From Paenibacillus sp. J23TS9 (lineage in GTDB: Bacteria > Bacillota > Bacilli > Paenibacillales > Paenibacillaceae), in NCBI RefSeq assembly GCF_018403225.1, contig NZ_BOSG01000001.1:2356001-2420000 (forward strand): DNA of 64,000 bases, in the 5' to 3' direction. Both the position numbers and the translations under genes were made by a program. The notes beneath the pieces are model-generated. The model made no database searches. It saw nothing but the letters and a program-made list of their open reading frames with translations, and was not told the DNA's origin. This document shows positions 26,236 through 34,900 of the stretch, one piece after another; within the stretch, counting starts at the first letter, position 1; each line of letters begins with the position of its first letter.

Positions 26236-27291
26236 TCAATCCAAATATGTCGTACTACGTTTCATCGTCACAGTGGACTCCCGCACGATCAGCCTTGGTT
26301 CAAACTGGATCTTCTCGTATACGCCATTTACATTTTCACGTATTCGTTTTAGAAGCAGTTCCGTGGCCAGCCTGGACACTTCCACCCCCATAATGGACAC
26401 GGAGCTGATCTGAGGTGACGTGATGGTCGTCCAAATATTATTGTCAATACCAACCACCGCAACATCCTCCGGGACCCTCACCCCCAGCTCCTTAAAACGG
26501 TTGATCAAACCGATTGCCACCATATCGTTACCGGCATATACCGCATCCGGCATGTTTTTCAGACTTTTGAAGTAGTCCGCAGCCTTGGCTCCCGTGTTCA
26601 AGGAAAAATCCTCCCCAAAATATACCAGGGAAACATCCACTTGGTTTAACGAGTTTACATAAGCATTATATCGTTCCTCAATAATATCCCGAGGGGCTCC
26701 CGCGTAGGCAATCCGGTTGCGGCCTATGCTGACCAAATGTTCCATTGCCAGCCGCCCTTCCTGTTGGGACAAGCAGACCACATCCGCTTTGATATCAGGC
26801 GTGAGCTTTTTGCCATAATTAATGACAGAGATGGGTACCGGAGATTTATTGACCAGCTCCACGAAACTTTTCGGGTAAGCCAGCGGTAGAATAATCAATC
26901 CATCGACATGCAGTTTTTTGACATCACGAATGGTCTCCAGCTCGATTTGACCAATGCCTGAAGTGTTGATGTTTACAACACGGTACCCGTGCTGCTTGGC
27001 AGCCTGTTCCACGGACCATGCGATTTCAGGCACGAATGCATTCCGGATATCTGGAACAGCAAGTGCGATCTGGTTCGTATTCCGAACTTTCAGGCTTTGT
27101 GCTGCAATGTTTGGAATGAATCCAAGCTCTTCAATGGCTTGAAGTACCTTGGCTTTTGTTTTCTCACTGATGCCGCCTGAATTGTTAATAGCTCTGGATA
27201 CCGTCGCGATACCGACTCCAGCCTTTTTCGCCACATCTTCAATGGTTACTTTTGAGTTGTTTGACAAGCCGCCCAAATCCCTTTCTTTCAT
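26236..27291 (-). CDS. LacI-family transcriptional regulator
   Basis: Regulator of 351 residues. The helix-turn-helix reads [21 protein letters not shown] (from about residue 15). The effector domain contains [19 protein letters not shown] and [13 protein letters not shown]. It starts at ATG 27291; TTG 27267 would shorten an unusually long pre-HTH tail. It is divergent from the butanediol dehydrogenase gene. The intergenic region holds two copies of GGAAACG(T/A)TTCC: one right after the dehydrogenase promoter, one touching this start codon. That indicates repression of the dehydrogenase and of itself. Confidence 0.92.
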   Translation of the reverse strand: MKERDLGGLSNNSKVTIEDVAKKAGVGIATVSRAINNSGGISEKTKAKVLQAIEELGFIPNIAAQSLKVRNTNQIALAVPDIRNAFVPEIAWSVEQAAKQHGYRVVNINTSGIGQIELETIRDVKKLHVDGLIILPLAYPKSFVELVNKSPVPISVINYGKKLTPDIKADVVCLSQQEGRLAMEHLVSIGRNRIAYAGAPRDIIEERYNAYVNSLNQVDVSLVYFGEDFSLNTGAKAADYFKSLKNMPDAVYAGNDMVAIGLINRFKELGVRVPEDVAVVGIDNNIWTTITSPQISSVSIMGVEVSRLATELLLKRIRENVNGVYEKIQFEPRLIVRESTVTMKRSTTYLD

Positions 27292-27303
27292 GGAATCGTT
27301 TCC
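27292..27303. promoter_or_regulatory. LacI-type operator O2 (autoregulatory)
   Basis: GGAATCGTTTCC, one change from the perfect palindrome O1, immediately upstream of the regulator start codon where it overlaps the ribosome-binding region. Confidence 0.55.
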
Positions 27304-27335
27304 CGTTTGTTATGAATTTTACAATCTATATTTAT

Positions 27336-27341
27336 ATTATA
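27336..27341 (-). promoter_or_regulatory. -10 box of the lacI-type gene
   Basis: Perfect TATAAT on the minus strand with a weak TTTATC 17 bases upstream, about 45 bases from the start codon. Confidence 0.45.
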
Positions 27342-27450
27342 CCATTAAAGGTTTTTTCGATAAATCCGGCCTGGCTCCTCCTATTACAGTAAGCGGTATC
27401 AATCCTTTATATCAGCACTTTATATCTCACATATTAATTCAAATTTGAAT

Positions 27451-27479
27451 TTGACAATCCCGTGAAGATGTGACATATT
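27451..27479 (+). promoter_or_regulatory. Sigma-A promoter of the butanediol dehydrogenase gene
   Basis: TTGACA (27451-27456), 17 bases, CATATT (27474-27479). The operator O1 begins 8 bases further on, over the expected transcription start. Confidence 0.65.
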
Positions 27480-27486
27480 AGTTTTC

Positions 27487-27498
27487 GGAAACGTTTCC
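27487..27498. promoter_or_regulatory. LacI-type operator O1
   Basis: Perfect 12-bp palindrome GGAAACGTTTCC around the start site of the dehydrogenase promoter; centre-to-centre 195 bp from O2. Confidence 0.65.
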
Positions 27499-27566
27499 TT
27501 AATATGAGCTAAAAAAGCTCATCTGATCATAATCAGGATTCAATCTACGAACTGGAGATGACTTGT

Positions 27567-28616
27567 ATGAAAGCACTTAGATGGCATGGACAAAAAGATT
27601 TACGTCTGGATCACATTGAAGAACCCGCTGCTTCGAAAGGCAAAGTAAAAATCAGAGTAGAATGGTGCGGCATTTGCGGCAGCGACCTGCACGAATATAC
27701 TTCCGGCCCGATCTTCATTCCACAGGCAGCTCCTCATCCACTGACGGGCGAAAAAGCCCCGATCGTTATGGGACATGAATTTTCCGGACAGGTTGTTGAA
27801 ATCGGAGAAGATGTAACCAAAGTAAGCGTAGGCGACCGTGTTGTCGTTGAACCGATCTATGCATGCGGCGAATGTGAAGCCTGCCAGCAGGGCAAATATA
27901 ATCTTTGCAATAAAATGGGATTCCTTGGCCTTGCCGGCGGCGGTGGTGGATTCTCAAGCTTCGTAGCTGCAGATGAGGTGATGGTCCATAAAATCCCTGA
28001 TTCCGTTTCTTACGAACAAGGTGCTCTTGTGGAACCGTCCGCAGTAGCTCTTCATGCCGTTCGTTCCAGCAAATTAAAAGTAGGCGACAAGGCAGTCGTT
28101 TTCGGAACAGGTCCTATTGGTCTGCTCGTGATCGAGGCCCTGAAGGCTTCTGGAGCATCCGAAATTTATGCGGTAGAATTGTCCCCTGAACGTAAGCAAA
28201 AAGCAGCCGAGCTCGGTGCCATTGTGATCGATCCGAAGGAATTTGACGCTGTGAAGGAAATTCATAAGCTTACAAATGGCGGTGTAGATGTAGCTTATGA
28301 AGTGACGGGTGTCCCTCCAGTCCTCACACAAGCTCTGGCGTCAACCAAAATGGGTGGAGAACTCATGATCGTCAGCATCTTTGAAAAAGAAGCTCCGATT
28401 CATCCGAACAATGTTGTCATGATGGAGCGTACGATTAAAGGCATTATCGGATATCGTGATGTATTCCCTGCTGTGATCAGCCTGATGGATAAAGGCTATT
28501 TCCCTGCCGAGAAGCTCGTGACTAAACGGATCCAGTTGGATGATGTTCTTTCTGAAGGCTTTGACACGCTTCTGAAAGAAAAAAATCAAGTTAAGATCCT
28601 CGTTAAACCGGAATAA
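27567..28616 (+). CDS. bdhA: 2,3-butanediol dehydrogenase (zinc-dependent, BdhA-like)
   Basis: Medium-chain alcohol dehydrogenase of 349 residues. It interconverts acetoin and 2,3-butanediol with NAD(H). From memory it matches B. subtilis BdhA closely: MKALRWHGQKDLRL, WCGICGSDLHEY, GPIFIP, MGHEFSG, MGFLGLAGGGGGFS and GIIGYRD. The catalytic zinc site is Cys of CGICGSD, His-Glu of GHEF and the Glu of VVVEP. The structural zinc lobe CGECEACQQG...C is intact. The Rossmann motif is GTGPIGLL. ATG 27567 lies 9 bases after GGAG, while an ATG at 27558 is too close. It is regulated by the divergent LacI-type repressor. Confidence 0.92.
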   Translation: MKALRWHGQKDLRLDHIEEPAASKGKVKIRVEWCGICGSDLHEYTSGPIFIPQAAPHPLTGEKAPIVMGHEFSGQVVEIGEDVTKVSVGDRVVVEPIYACGECEACQQGKYNLCNKMGFLGLAGGGGGFSSFVAADEVMVHKIPDSVSYEQGALVEPSAVALHAVRSSKLKVGDKAVVFGTGPIGLLVIEALKASGASEIYAVELSPERKQKAAELGAIVIDPKEFDAVKEIHKLTNGGVDVAYEVTGVPPVLTQALASTKMGGELMIVSIFEKEAPIHPNNVVMMERTIKGIIGYRDVFPAVISLMDKGYFPAEKLVTKRIQLDDVLSEGFDTLLKEKNQVKILVKPE

Positions 28617-28668
28617 TTCAGATTATCCCATCATTTTCTATCTATCCAGTTTCATCTTCCTATGGCAA

Positions 28669-28706
28669 AGCCGGATTCTCTTCACAGAGAAATCCGGCTC
28701 TTTTTT
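28669..28706 (+). terminator. Terminator of the butanediol dehydrogenase gene
   Basis: AGCCGGATT...CTCT (28669-28681) pairs with AGAGAAATCCGGCT (28686-28699), followed by six T. Confidence 0.88.
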
Positions 28707-28755
28707 ATGGATATTAGAATCGAATTCGGATGCATAAGCTCCATCAATATTATAC

Positions 28756-28784
28756 TTGACAAATAAATATTTGTGTGTTATAAT
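28756..28784 (+). promoter_or_regulatory. Consensus sigma-A promoter with palindromic operator
   Basis: TTGACA (28756-28761), 17-base spacer and TATAAT (28779-28784) match the consensus at every base. The inverted repeat ACAAATA/TATTTGT (28759-28774) covers the end of the -35 and the spacer, a typical site for a MarR- or TetR-like repressor. Confidence 0.8.
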
Positions 28785-28874
28785 ATAATATTTTACCTTT
28801 GACTTATACTTTTTACGGCGCTATGATAGTACCTGCTCAATGAAATCAATGATATAAATAATGGAGGGTGCTAC

Positions 28875-29633
28875 ATGAACCAAGCAAATCGGGCAAGTCA
28901 AATTCACATGCTGGATATTTCCTCAATCATCATGGGTAAAGTTGATACCATCCACCCCACAATCATTCATGATGATGAACATGCCATTCTGATTGATACC
29001 GGTTATCCCGGCCAAATCTCCAAATTCACTGAGGTTTTGGAACGACATGGACTTGGGATTCAAGATTTGACGAAGGTCATTTTGACGCATCAGGATATCG
29101 ACCATATTGGCAGCCTGCCAGCTATGCTGGAACAGAGCGAACATCCAATTGAGGTACTGGCCAGTGCGGAGGAGAAGCCATTTATTGAGGGGGACGTGAT
29201 GATTCTTAAGATTACTCCCGAAGCGCTCGCCGCTGCGGAAGCCATGATCCCCGCTAATGTTCCCGAGCAATGGAAACAGGCTTTTCTCTCGACATTAAAA
29301 AATCCGCCAAAATCACCCGTAAACCGAGTGATTCATGACGGAGAAGTCCTTCCTGTGTGCGGTGGCATTGAAGTAATTGCTACGCCAGGGCACACTCCCG
29401 GGCATATCAGTCTTTATCACATTCCCAGTAAAACACTTATCGCGGCCGATGCGCTTCGCGTCGTTGATGGCCGTCTTTGCGGACCTGACCCTGAACAAAC
29501 GCTGAATATGGCTCAGGCTTTGGAATCCGTCAAAAAATTAGCGTCTTATGATGCTCAAACCGTCATCTGCTATCACGGCGGGTTATTCCAGGATAACGTT
29601 TCTCAAACGATTCAGGAGCTTGCATACAACTAA
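28875..29633 (+). CDS. MBL-fold metallo-hydrolase
   Basis: Metallo-beta-lactamase-fold hydrolase of 252 residues. The metal motif THQDIDHIGSLPAML is HxDxDH-like, with Gln in place of the usual first His partner. The second metal region is TPGHTPGHISLY, followed by Asp in LIAADALR and a last His in VICYHGG. This is the YflN-like branch of small hydrolases (lactonase or thioesterase type). The substrate is unknown. ATG 28875 follows GGAGGG. It stands alone behind a perfect consensus promoter that carries a palindrome, so it is probably tightly repressed until an inducer appears. Confidence 0.88.
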   Translation: MNQANRASQIHMLDISSIIMGKVDTIHPTIIHDDEHAILIDTGYPGQISKFTEVLERHGLGIQDLTKVILTHQDIDHIGSLPAMLEQSEHPIEVLASAEEKPFIEGDVMILKITPEALAAAEAMIPANVPEQWKQAFLSTLKNPPKSPVNRVIHDGEVLPVCGGIEVIATPGHTPGHISLYHIPSKTLIAADALRVVDGRLCGPDPEQTLNMAQALESVKKLASYDAQTVICYHGGLFQDNVSQTIQELAYN

Positions 29634-29660
29634 TACAGCTCAAGTAGACAAAGTTAACTT

Positions 29661-30455
29661 TTATTTCATGACCTTCATAACATTCGCACCGCTATGAAAC
29701 CGTTCGAAGGCCTGCTGCATTTTCAGTAAGTAAGCCGGATCCTGACTGGAGCATGCGAAACGGATATCCCCGCTGCCTTGATTTCCGAGGATCTCCTTCT
29801 CAACAAGCACATGACGGAGTCTGCGGATGGTACCGCGGCTACCATCAATAATTTCGATATGATCCGGCAGAATCCGGCTTAGCAGCGGCTTATAAAATGG
29901 AAAATGGGTGCAGCCCAGGACCAGCGTTCCATAATCATTCAAATGATAAGGCGCTAATTTCTCGTTAAAATAGGCTGTCATCACCTCGGGATCAAACTGC
30001 ATAGCCTCGCAGTATGTCACCAGTTCAGGCAACGGGAGTGAATCCACAATACTGTGGTCGTCTACCCGGGATACCAGCTGCGTATATTTTGACTGATGAA
30101 GTGTCAGTGGGGTTGCCGCCACCAAAACTCTTTTCCCTGTTTCACGGTTCATCTCAACGGCCGGCTTGACTGCCGGTTCCATTCCGATAATCGGAAAGCT
30201 GTATTCCTGACGCAGCTCTTCAGCCGCTGCACTGGTTGCGGTATTGCATGCTATCACCAGCGCTTTGATATCCTCTTTTAAAATTTGATCCAGCGACTCA
30301 CGCACAAAGTCCTGCACCTGCTCCTTAGTTTTCGTGCCGTAAGGTACATGAAGTGTGTCGGCAAAAAATAAAAAGTCCTCTTTGGGCAGCTGCTTCACGG
30401 CTTCAGAAAGTACGGTTAATCCGCCTAACCCTGAATCAAAAAGCGCAATTCGCAT
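29661..30455 (-). CDS. murI: Glutamate racemase
   Basis: Cofactor-independent racemase of 264 residues that makes D-glutamate for peptidoglycan. It has both catalytic cysteines: IACNTATSA (Cys near residue 70) and GCTHFPF (Cys near 180). The N-terminal IALFDSGLGGLTV is typical, and VPYGTK is the substrate loop. ATG 30455 follows AGGTGA; an in-frame ATG 21 bases upstream is weaker. Single gene. Paenibacilli often carry more than one racemase, so this may be RacE or YrpC-like. Confidence 0.93.
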   Translation of the reverse strand: MRIALFDSGLGGLTVLSEAVKQLPKEDFLFFADTLHVPYGTKTKEQVQDFVRESLDQILKEDIKALVIACNTATSAAAEELRQEYSFPIIGMEPAVKPAVEMNRETGKRVLVAATPLTLHQSKYTQLVSRVDDHSIVDSLPLPELVTYCEAMQFDPEVMTAYFNEKLAPYHLNDYGTLVLGCTHFPFYKPLLSRILPDHIEIIDGSRGTIRRLRHVLVEKEILGNQGSGDIRFACSSQDPAYLLKMQQAFERFHSGANVMKVMK

Positions 30456-30619
30456 GTTGTTCACCTGATTTTTCATAGATTCATTACAAAAAAAATGTAT
30501 ATTCCCTTATATGATGAAAACCAAATTATTGCCAAAAGTCAAGAGACAGGGCCATGGAAAAATAATACACCGTCCTCTGGTTCCTTGAATCCATCCTTAA
30601 TATCAGGAAATTCGGCCGT

Positions 30620-31108
30620 TTATCCTTCCCGTTGGATCATGCAGGCAAATTCAGTTTCCTGACCGTGTACCGGCGAAGTAAAGACGCAAGTTTGCTTAAA
30701 GCCAGCATTCTCATAGGTTCGAATCGCACGTTGGTTAAAGGTGGCAACGACCAGGCGAATTCCTTTTTCAGGTAAGCTGCGCTTGACGTATGCTATCCCC
30801 TCCTCAACAAAACGGATTCCATGCCCCTGTCCGGTAAGCTCCGGTTTCATCCCCAGGCCGAAATCCACCAAGGAATCCTCTTCATAAATCCCTGCATCAT
30901 AGCCGCCCGGGACGCGCGCCGAAATACCGGTACAATAAAATCCGATCAGACTTCCTTCTGCATCTCTTGCAGAAACATAATCTCCATTCATTAAATCGGC
31001 AATATCTTCTTCGCTTCCATCCATGCTGTATAAATCATACGGCTCCGGGTACCTCCAAGTCGCGATCACAACTGCATCCTCACGTTTCATACTGCTCACT
31101 CGTTCCAT
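30620..31108 (-). CDS. GNAT-family N-acetyltransferase
   Basis: Acetyltransferase of 162 residues. The acetyl-CoA motif is MKPELTGQGHGIRFVEEGI (near residue 87) and motif B is NQRAIRTYENAGF. The N-terminal WRYPEPYDLYSM marks a Bacillales subfamily of unknown substrate, RimJ/RimL-like. It follows the DinB gene by 24 bases on the same strand and is probably in its operon. The ribosome site before ATG 31108 (AGGAAGAGG) is distant, so a start at ATG 31090 is possible. Confidence 0.85.
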   Translation of the reverse strand: MERVSSMKREDAVVIATWRYPEPYDLYSMDGSEEDIADLMNGDYVSARDAEGSLIGFYCTGISARVPGGYDAGIYEEDSLVDFGLGMKPELTGQGHGIRFVEEGIAYVKRSLPEKGIRLVVATFNQRAIRTYENAGFKQTCVFTSPVHGQETEFACMIQREG

Positions 31109-31132
31109 TACTTCTGCACAACCTCTTCCTTT

Positions 31133-31633
31133 TTATAATATTGTACGGTTTGCCTTCTCCTGAAGTAATGTCTGACCCAATCCTCGGTCAATAAAATTAG
31201 CCGATACCCGCTTGATACCAAGCTCCTTCGCCCATACCGAGAACTGGCCGATATGATGGATTTCATGGGCGATCACATGACGGAGCACTTCCCCGTACAT
31301 GAGCGGCTCCGTACGCCAAGATACGCGAACAACGGTACTCTCCTTGCTTGCATCTGCATTCGAAAGAATGTCCTGTATTTGTTTACGGCAGCTTTCCGAC
31401 AGATCCTTTACTGCCTCCAGAGTTTGATAATCTTCATAGAGAGGTTCCCAGTCCTCCAGCCCTTCGATGGCTCTGATCCAGCTGAGCTCCACGTCCGCAA
31501 TATGGAAAAACGTCTTCAGGATCGATCCGACACCTCCTGTTCTTTCCTTTATCAGTTCATCGGTTGAGAGCTGGCTGTATACTTCAAACCATTCATCTCG
31601 GACCTGCCAGTTATATTCAAACCATGATTTCAT
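31133..31633 (-). CDS. DinB-family protein
   Basis: Four-helix DinB-fold protein of 166 residues. It has the metal histidines FHIADVELSW (His near 43) and IAHEIHHIGQ (His near 128 and 132). Related proteins are bacillithiol-dependent transferases or are induced by DNA damage; function here unknown. ATG 31633 follows AAAGGAG. It heads a two-gene unit with a GNAT enzyme. Its leader contains a 10-bp inverted repeat. Confidence 0.87.
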   Translation of the reverse strand: MKSWFEYNWQVRDEWFEVYSQLSTDELIKERTGGVGSILKTFFHIADVELSWIRAIEGLEDWEPLYEDYQTLEAVKDLSESCRKQIQDILSNADASKESTVVRVSWRTEPLMYGEVLRHVIAHEIHHIGQFSVWAKELGIKRVSANFIDRGLGQTLLQEKANRTIL

Positions 31634-31903
31634 GAAATTTCTCCTTTTTTATATAAAATGAACTAAAGTCTTACCCTACCTCTCCTTGATTACATCCGGC
31701 ATACAGGCGAGACGCTTTCCCTTTCTTTAGTTCAATTTATGTAGCTGATACTACTTAAAAATATATTCCGGATTTCCACAATCTGACTGTGCTAATTTCT
31801 GATCCATTGTATGCCGCTGCAGCTGTCATATGTAACAGTGATATGACTCAGGGAATCTTTTACAAAAGATAGTATAACACGGATTAAAGGTGCAGGAATG
31901 CAG
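31634..31903. other. Intergenic leader with 10-bp inverted repeat
   Basis: No gene is seen in this stretch. TGAACTAAAG (31659-31668) and CTTTAGTTCA (31725-31734) are perfect inverted repeats enclosing 56 bases. They lie in what would be the 5' untranslated region of the DinB-GNAT unit. The enclosed part carries no known riboswitch signature that I can recognise. Confidence 0.4.
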
Positions 31904-31931
31904 AAAGGCCGGGTGATAACACCCGGCCTTT
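31904..31931. terminator. Terminator of the SLH surface-protein gene
   Basis: Perfect 12-bp stem AAAGGCCGGGTG (31904-31915) / CACCCGGCCTTT (31920-31931), loop ATAA, 7 bases past the gene's stop; the U tracts on both sides are short. Confidence 0.75.
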
Positions 31932-31938
31932 TACTTAT

Positions 31939-34900
31939 TTAGCTGTTGATCAAGCTATACATCATTTTGGCAATTTCCGCCCGGGTTACTTTCCCCTTCG
32001 GATCAAATCGGTGATTGCCTTTACCATTCATGAGACCGAGCTTGTTCGCACGCTCTACCGCTTCTTTTGCCCAGGAAGCCACTTGGTTCATGTCCGTAAA
32101 GCCCGTGCTCACAGAGCCTGTCCGCTCCTTACCATTCAGAACATCGCTTACTTTCATCATAATGACAGCTGCTTCCTCGCGGCTGATTGTGTCTTGTGGC
32201 CGGAACTTGCCATCACTGCCTTGGATAATACCAAGCTTCGCTGCCTGTGCAACCGCAGCGGCATAATAAGCTTCGGCAGGCACATCCTTAAATTCCTGAC
32301 TGACCGAGGTCAACTCTGCGCTGGCCGCGCGCATTGCCAAGGTTACGAAGTCAGCACGTGTTACATTTTTACCGGGTCCAAATTGTTCTTCAGTCATGCC
32401 TTGGATTACATGTTTGGCCGCGAGCTTGGTAATGAATTCTTCCGCCCAGGAGCCCTGCACATCCTTGAACTGTTTGTGGTACTCAAGGACTGCGTAGGAG
32501 CCAGGCTGGTCTGCTGTGAAAGTCACCGTGCTGCTACCAAAGCTGCCACCCTTGTACACTGGCTTCCCCCCTTGCAGCAGATATACACCGGCATAATCTG
32601 TTTGAAGCTGCTTTTGCTGCTCAGCTGTGAGACTTCTTTCTAATGTTACCTGGCCTCCAAAAACAGTCACCGGCGTTTCATTTTGCCCTTTGACCTGTGC
32701 CATGCGCAGCGTATATACGAGACCACCATGCGAATATTCCTTCGAAGTGCCAATACTGCTGCTCATCATTTGTTTGATGCTTTCATTCATCGAGGTGGCA
32801 ATCCGAAGCAGCAGCTGGTCCGCTTCATCCAAAGAATCCGGCAATGCAGCCGGTGGCACTGTAACGGTAAGACCCGTTGCCACGATAATGAGAGACAGCT
32901 GGCTGTCCTTTGCCTTTTTCAACGATGCTGCAGGAAGATATACTGCAGATTCTCCTGTTTGTTCATTCTTCCCCGTTAAATGTATAACCACCTTACCATT
33001 GCTTGTGCTTGTTATGGCTTTATCGAGAGCCTTGGCATCCGCTCGATAAGCCCCCTCTGCTGATAGCTGCAGCGTCATTCCTCCATCCCCGGTTTCAGGT
33101 GAAGGCTTCACAGGTACTGTTGGCGTTTCTGGAGTCACCACTCCACTACCACCGCCGCTGCTTTCACCGCCCCCCGGAACCTCAGGATGTATTTCACCGG
33201 TTTGCTTACCGGTATAGAAGCCCCAAATATCTGATAAAATGCTGCCGCTGTATTCATCTTCGGCTTTCACATACCATTGATCATAACCGTTTGGAGTCAG
33301 GCCGTTCCAAGTAGCTGAGGCTTCCGTGCCGCTCTTCACATTGGACTGGAACCCAATTTGCTGATCTGTGTATACTCTTACACCAATATAATCCGTTGCC
33401 ACTCGCTTCGTTGTCGGCTCCAGACCAAGATCCAGACTAAACTCGTCTTTTCCCTTTTCCGTTTCAGGATCATAGTAATTATAATCATCCAAATAAGGAG
33501 AATACGTTTTGATGTGGAGCTTGTTATTTTTCATATCGAACTGCATAAGACGGATATATCCAAGCCCGCCCTCTGCTGCTCCCTGATAATCAGCCAGCAT
33601 TTGATATACATTCCGGTCGGGGATCCCGTCCCCGTTGTCGTCCAGCTGATCAACCTTCAGCTCTGCATCATGATAATGTCCGGACAATGCAGCGATGACA
33701 TTTTTATTCGGCTTGATGACCTTCTCAAAAATCTGATCGGCAATCGGAGCCCGGTTATTCGATACAAGTAAGTATTCATGCAGACAGAGAATCGCTTTAC
33801 GCTCCGGATACTTAGCCACGATCTCGTTCATCCAGTCGATTTCCTTATCGCCGAGTCCCCAACCCATATAGACGATTACAAAATCATTTCCGTTCGAAGA
33901 AACCAGGTCATAATGACCGCGGTTATTATCATACGATCCGCCGAACACCTGGTTATTTTTAAAGCGCTCCTCGCCGAAATACTCCTTGAACTTGGTATAA
34001 TCATTATTCTGGTGATCGACATCATGATTGCCTGCCAGCACACCATAAGGAATATTGGCATTCTCCAGAACCTTCATATCCTTGTCGGCTTCGAGCCATT
34101 GATATTCCTGATAGGATTTATCGACGACATCTCCGGTATGGATGACATACTTGATGTTCATCTTTTCCTTCTGATCCACGACCCATTTTACGATATTTTG
34201 GTAGATCTGTGGATAGCTCTGGGAATAGTACTGCGTATCAGACATCCAGATAAAAGAAAAATCATAGGGGTCCTGCGATTCCGGTGTCGGCTTGCTGCCG
34301 CTATCCGCCGCCAGAACTGCAATCTCATCCTGAACCATCACATCAATGACTTCACCGTTCATATAATCGCCGGCTTTGACTACAGCTTTCAGTTCAAAAT
34401 CATCCGCGCCCGCGATGACATGATCCAACTGTTCCCACTGCTTTTTCGTCTGGCTCCAGGCATACAGGCTTACTTTCCGGCCTTCCAGAGATTTGCCCTT
34501 CCAGTTCACCTCTACCCTATCGGTGCTCTTCACGGAAGGATCGAGCTTTACTTCAAAGCGCTGGTATGGAAACTGTTCAACAGAATCATTGACGAGATAC
34601 TTACCGTCTTCAACGCTGATTTTCTCGTAATCCTCTTTAGTGAGCGCCTTTTCTCCGGCAGGTGTCATCTCCTTCGGAGGCTCCGTCACCGATGTGTTGG
34701 TATACCCGGTAAAGCCCTCCGCACGATTTCCATCATATTTATACCCTTTGTAAAAGGTAACCTTCATTGGATCCTGATTAGGGTCCTGTACCTTCACCGT
34801 TAAATTCGCGTTGGCTCCCACATCGGTCTGTCCCTGCTTCGGACTGATCAACTGCGGAGGAAGCGGGTTTTCGTCCGGCACATTAAAATTCACTGTCTTT

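Noticed and set aside
33778..34803. Long open frame (341 codons) on the plus strand inside the SLH surface-protein gene
   Set aside because: It lies antisense to a gene with clear domains, has no ribosome site and its composition is that of a mirror frame.
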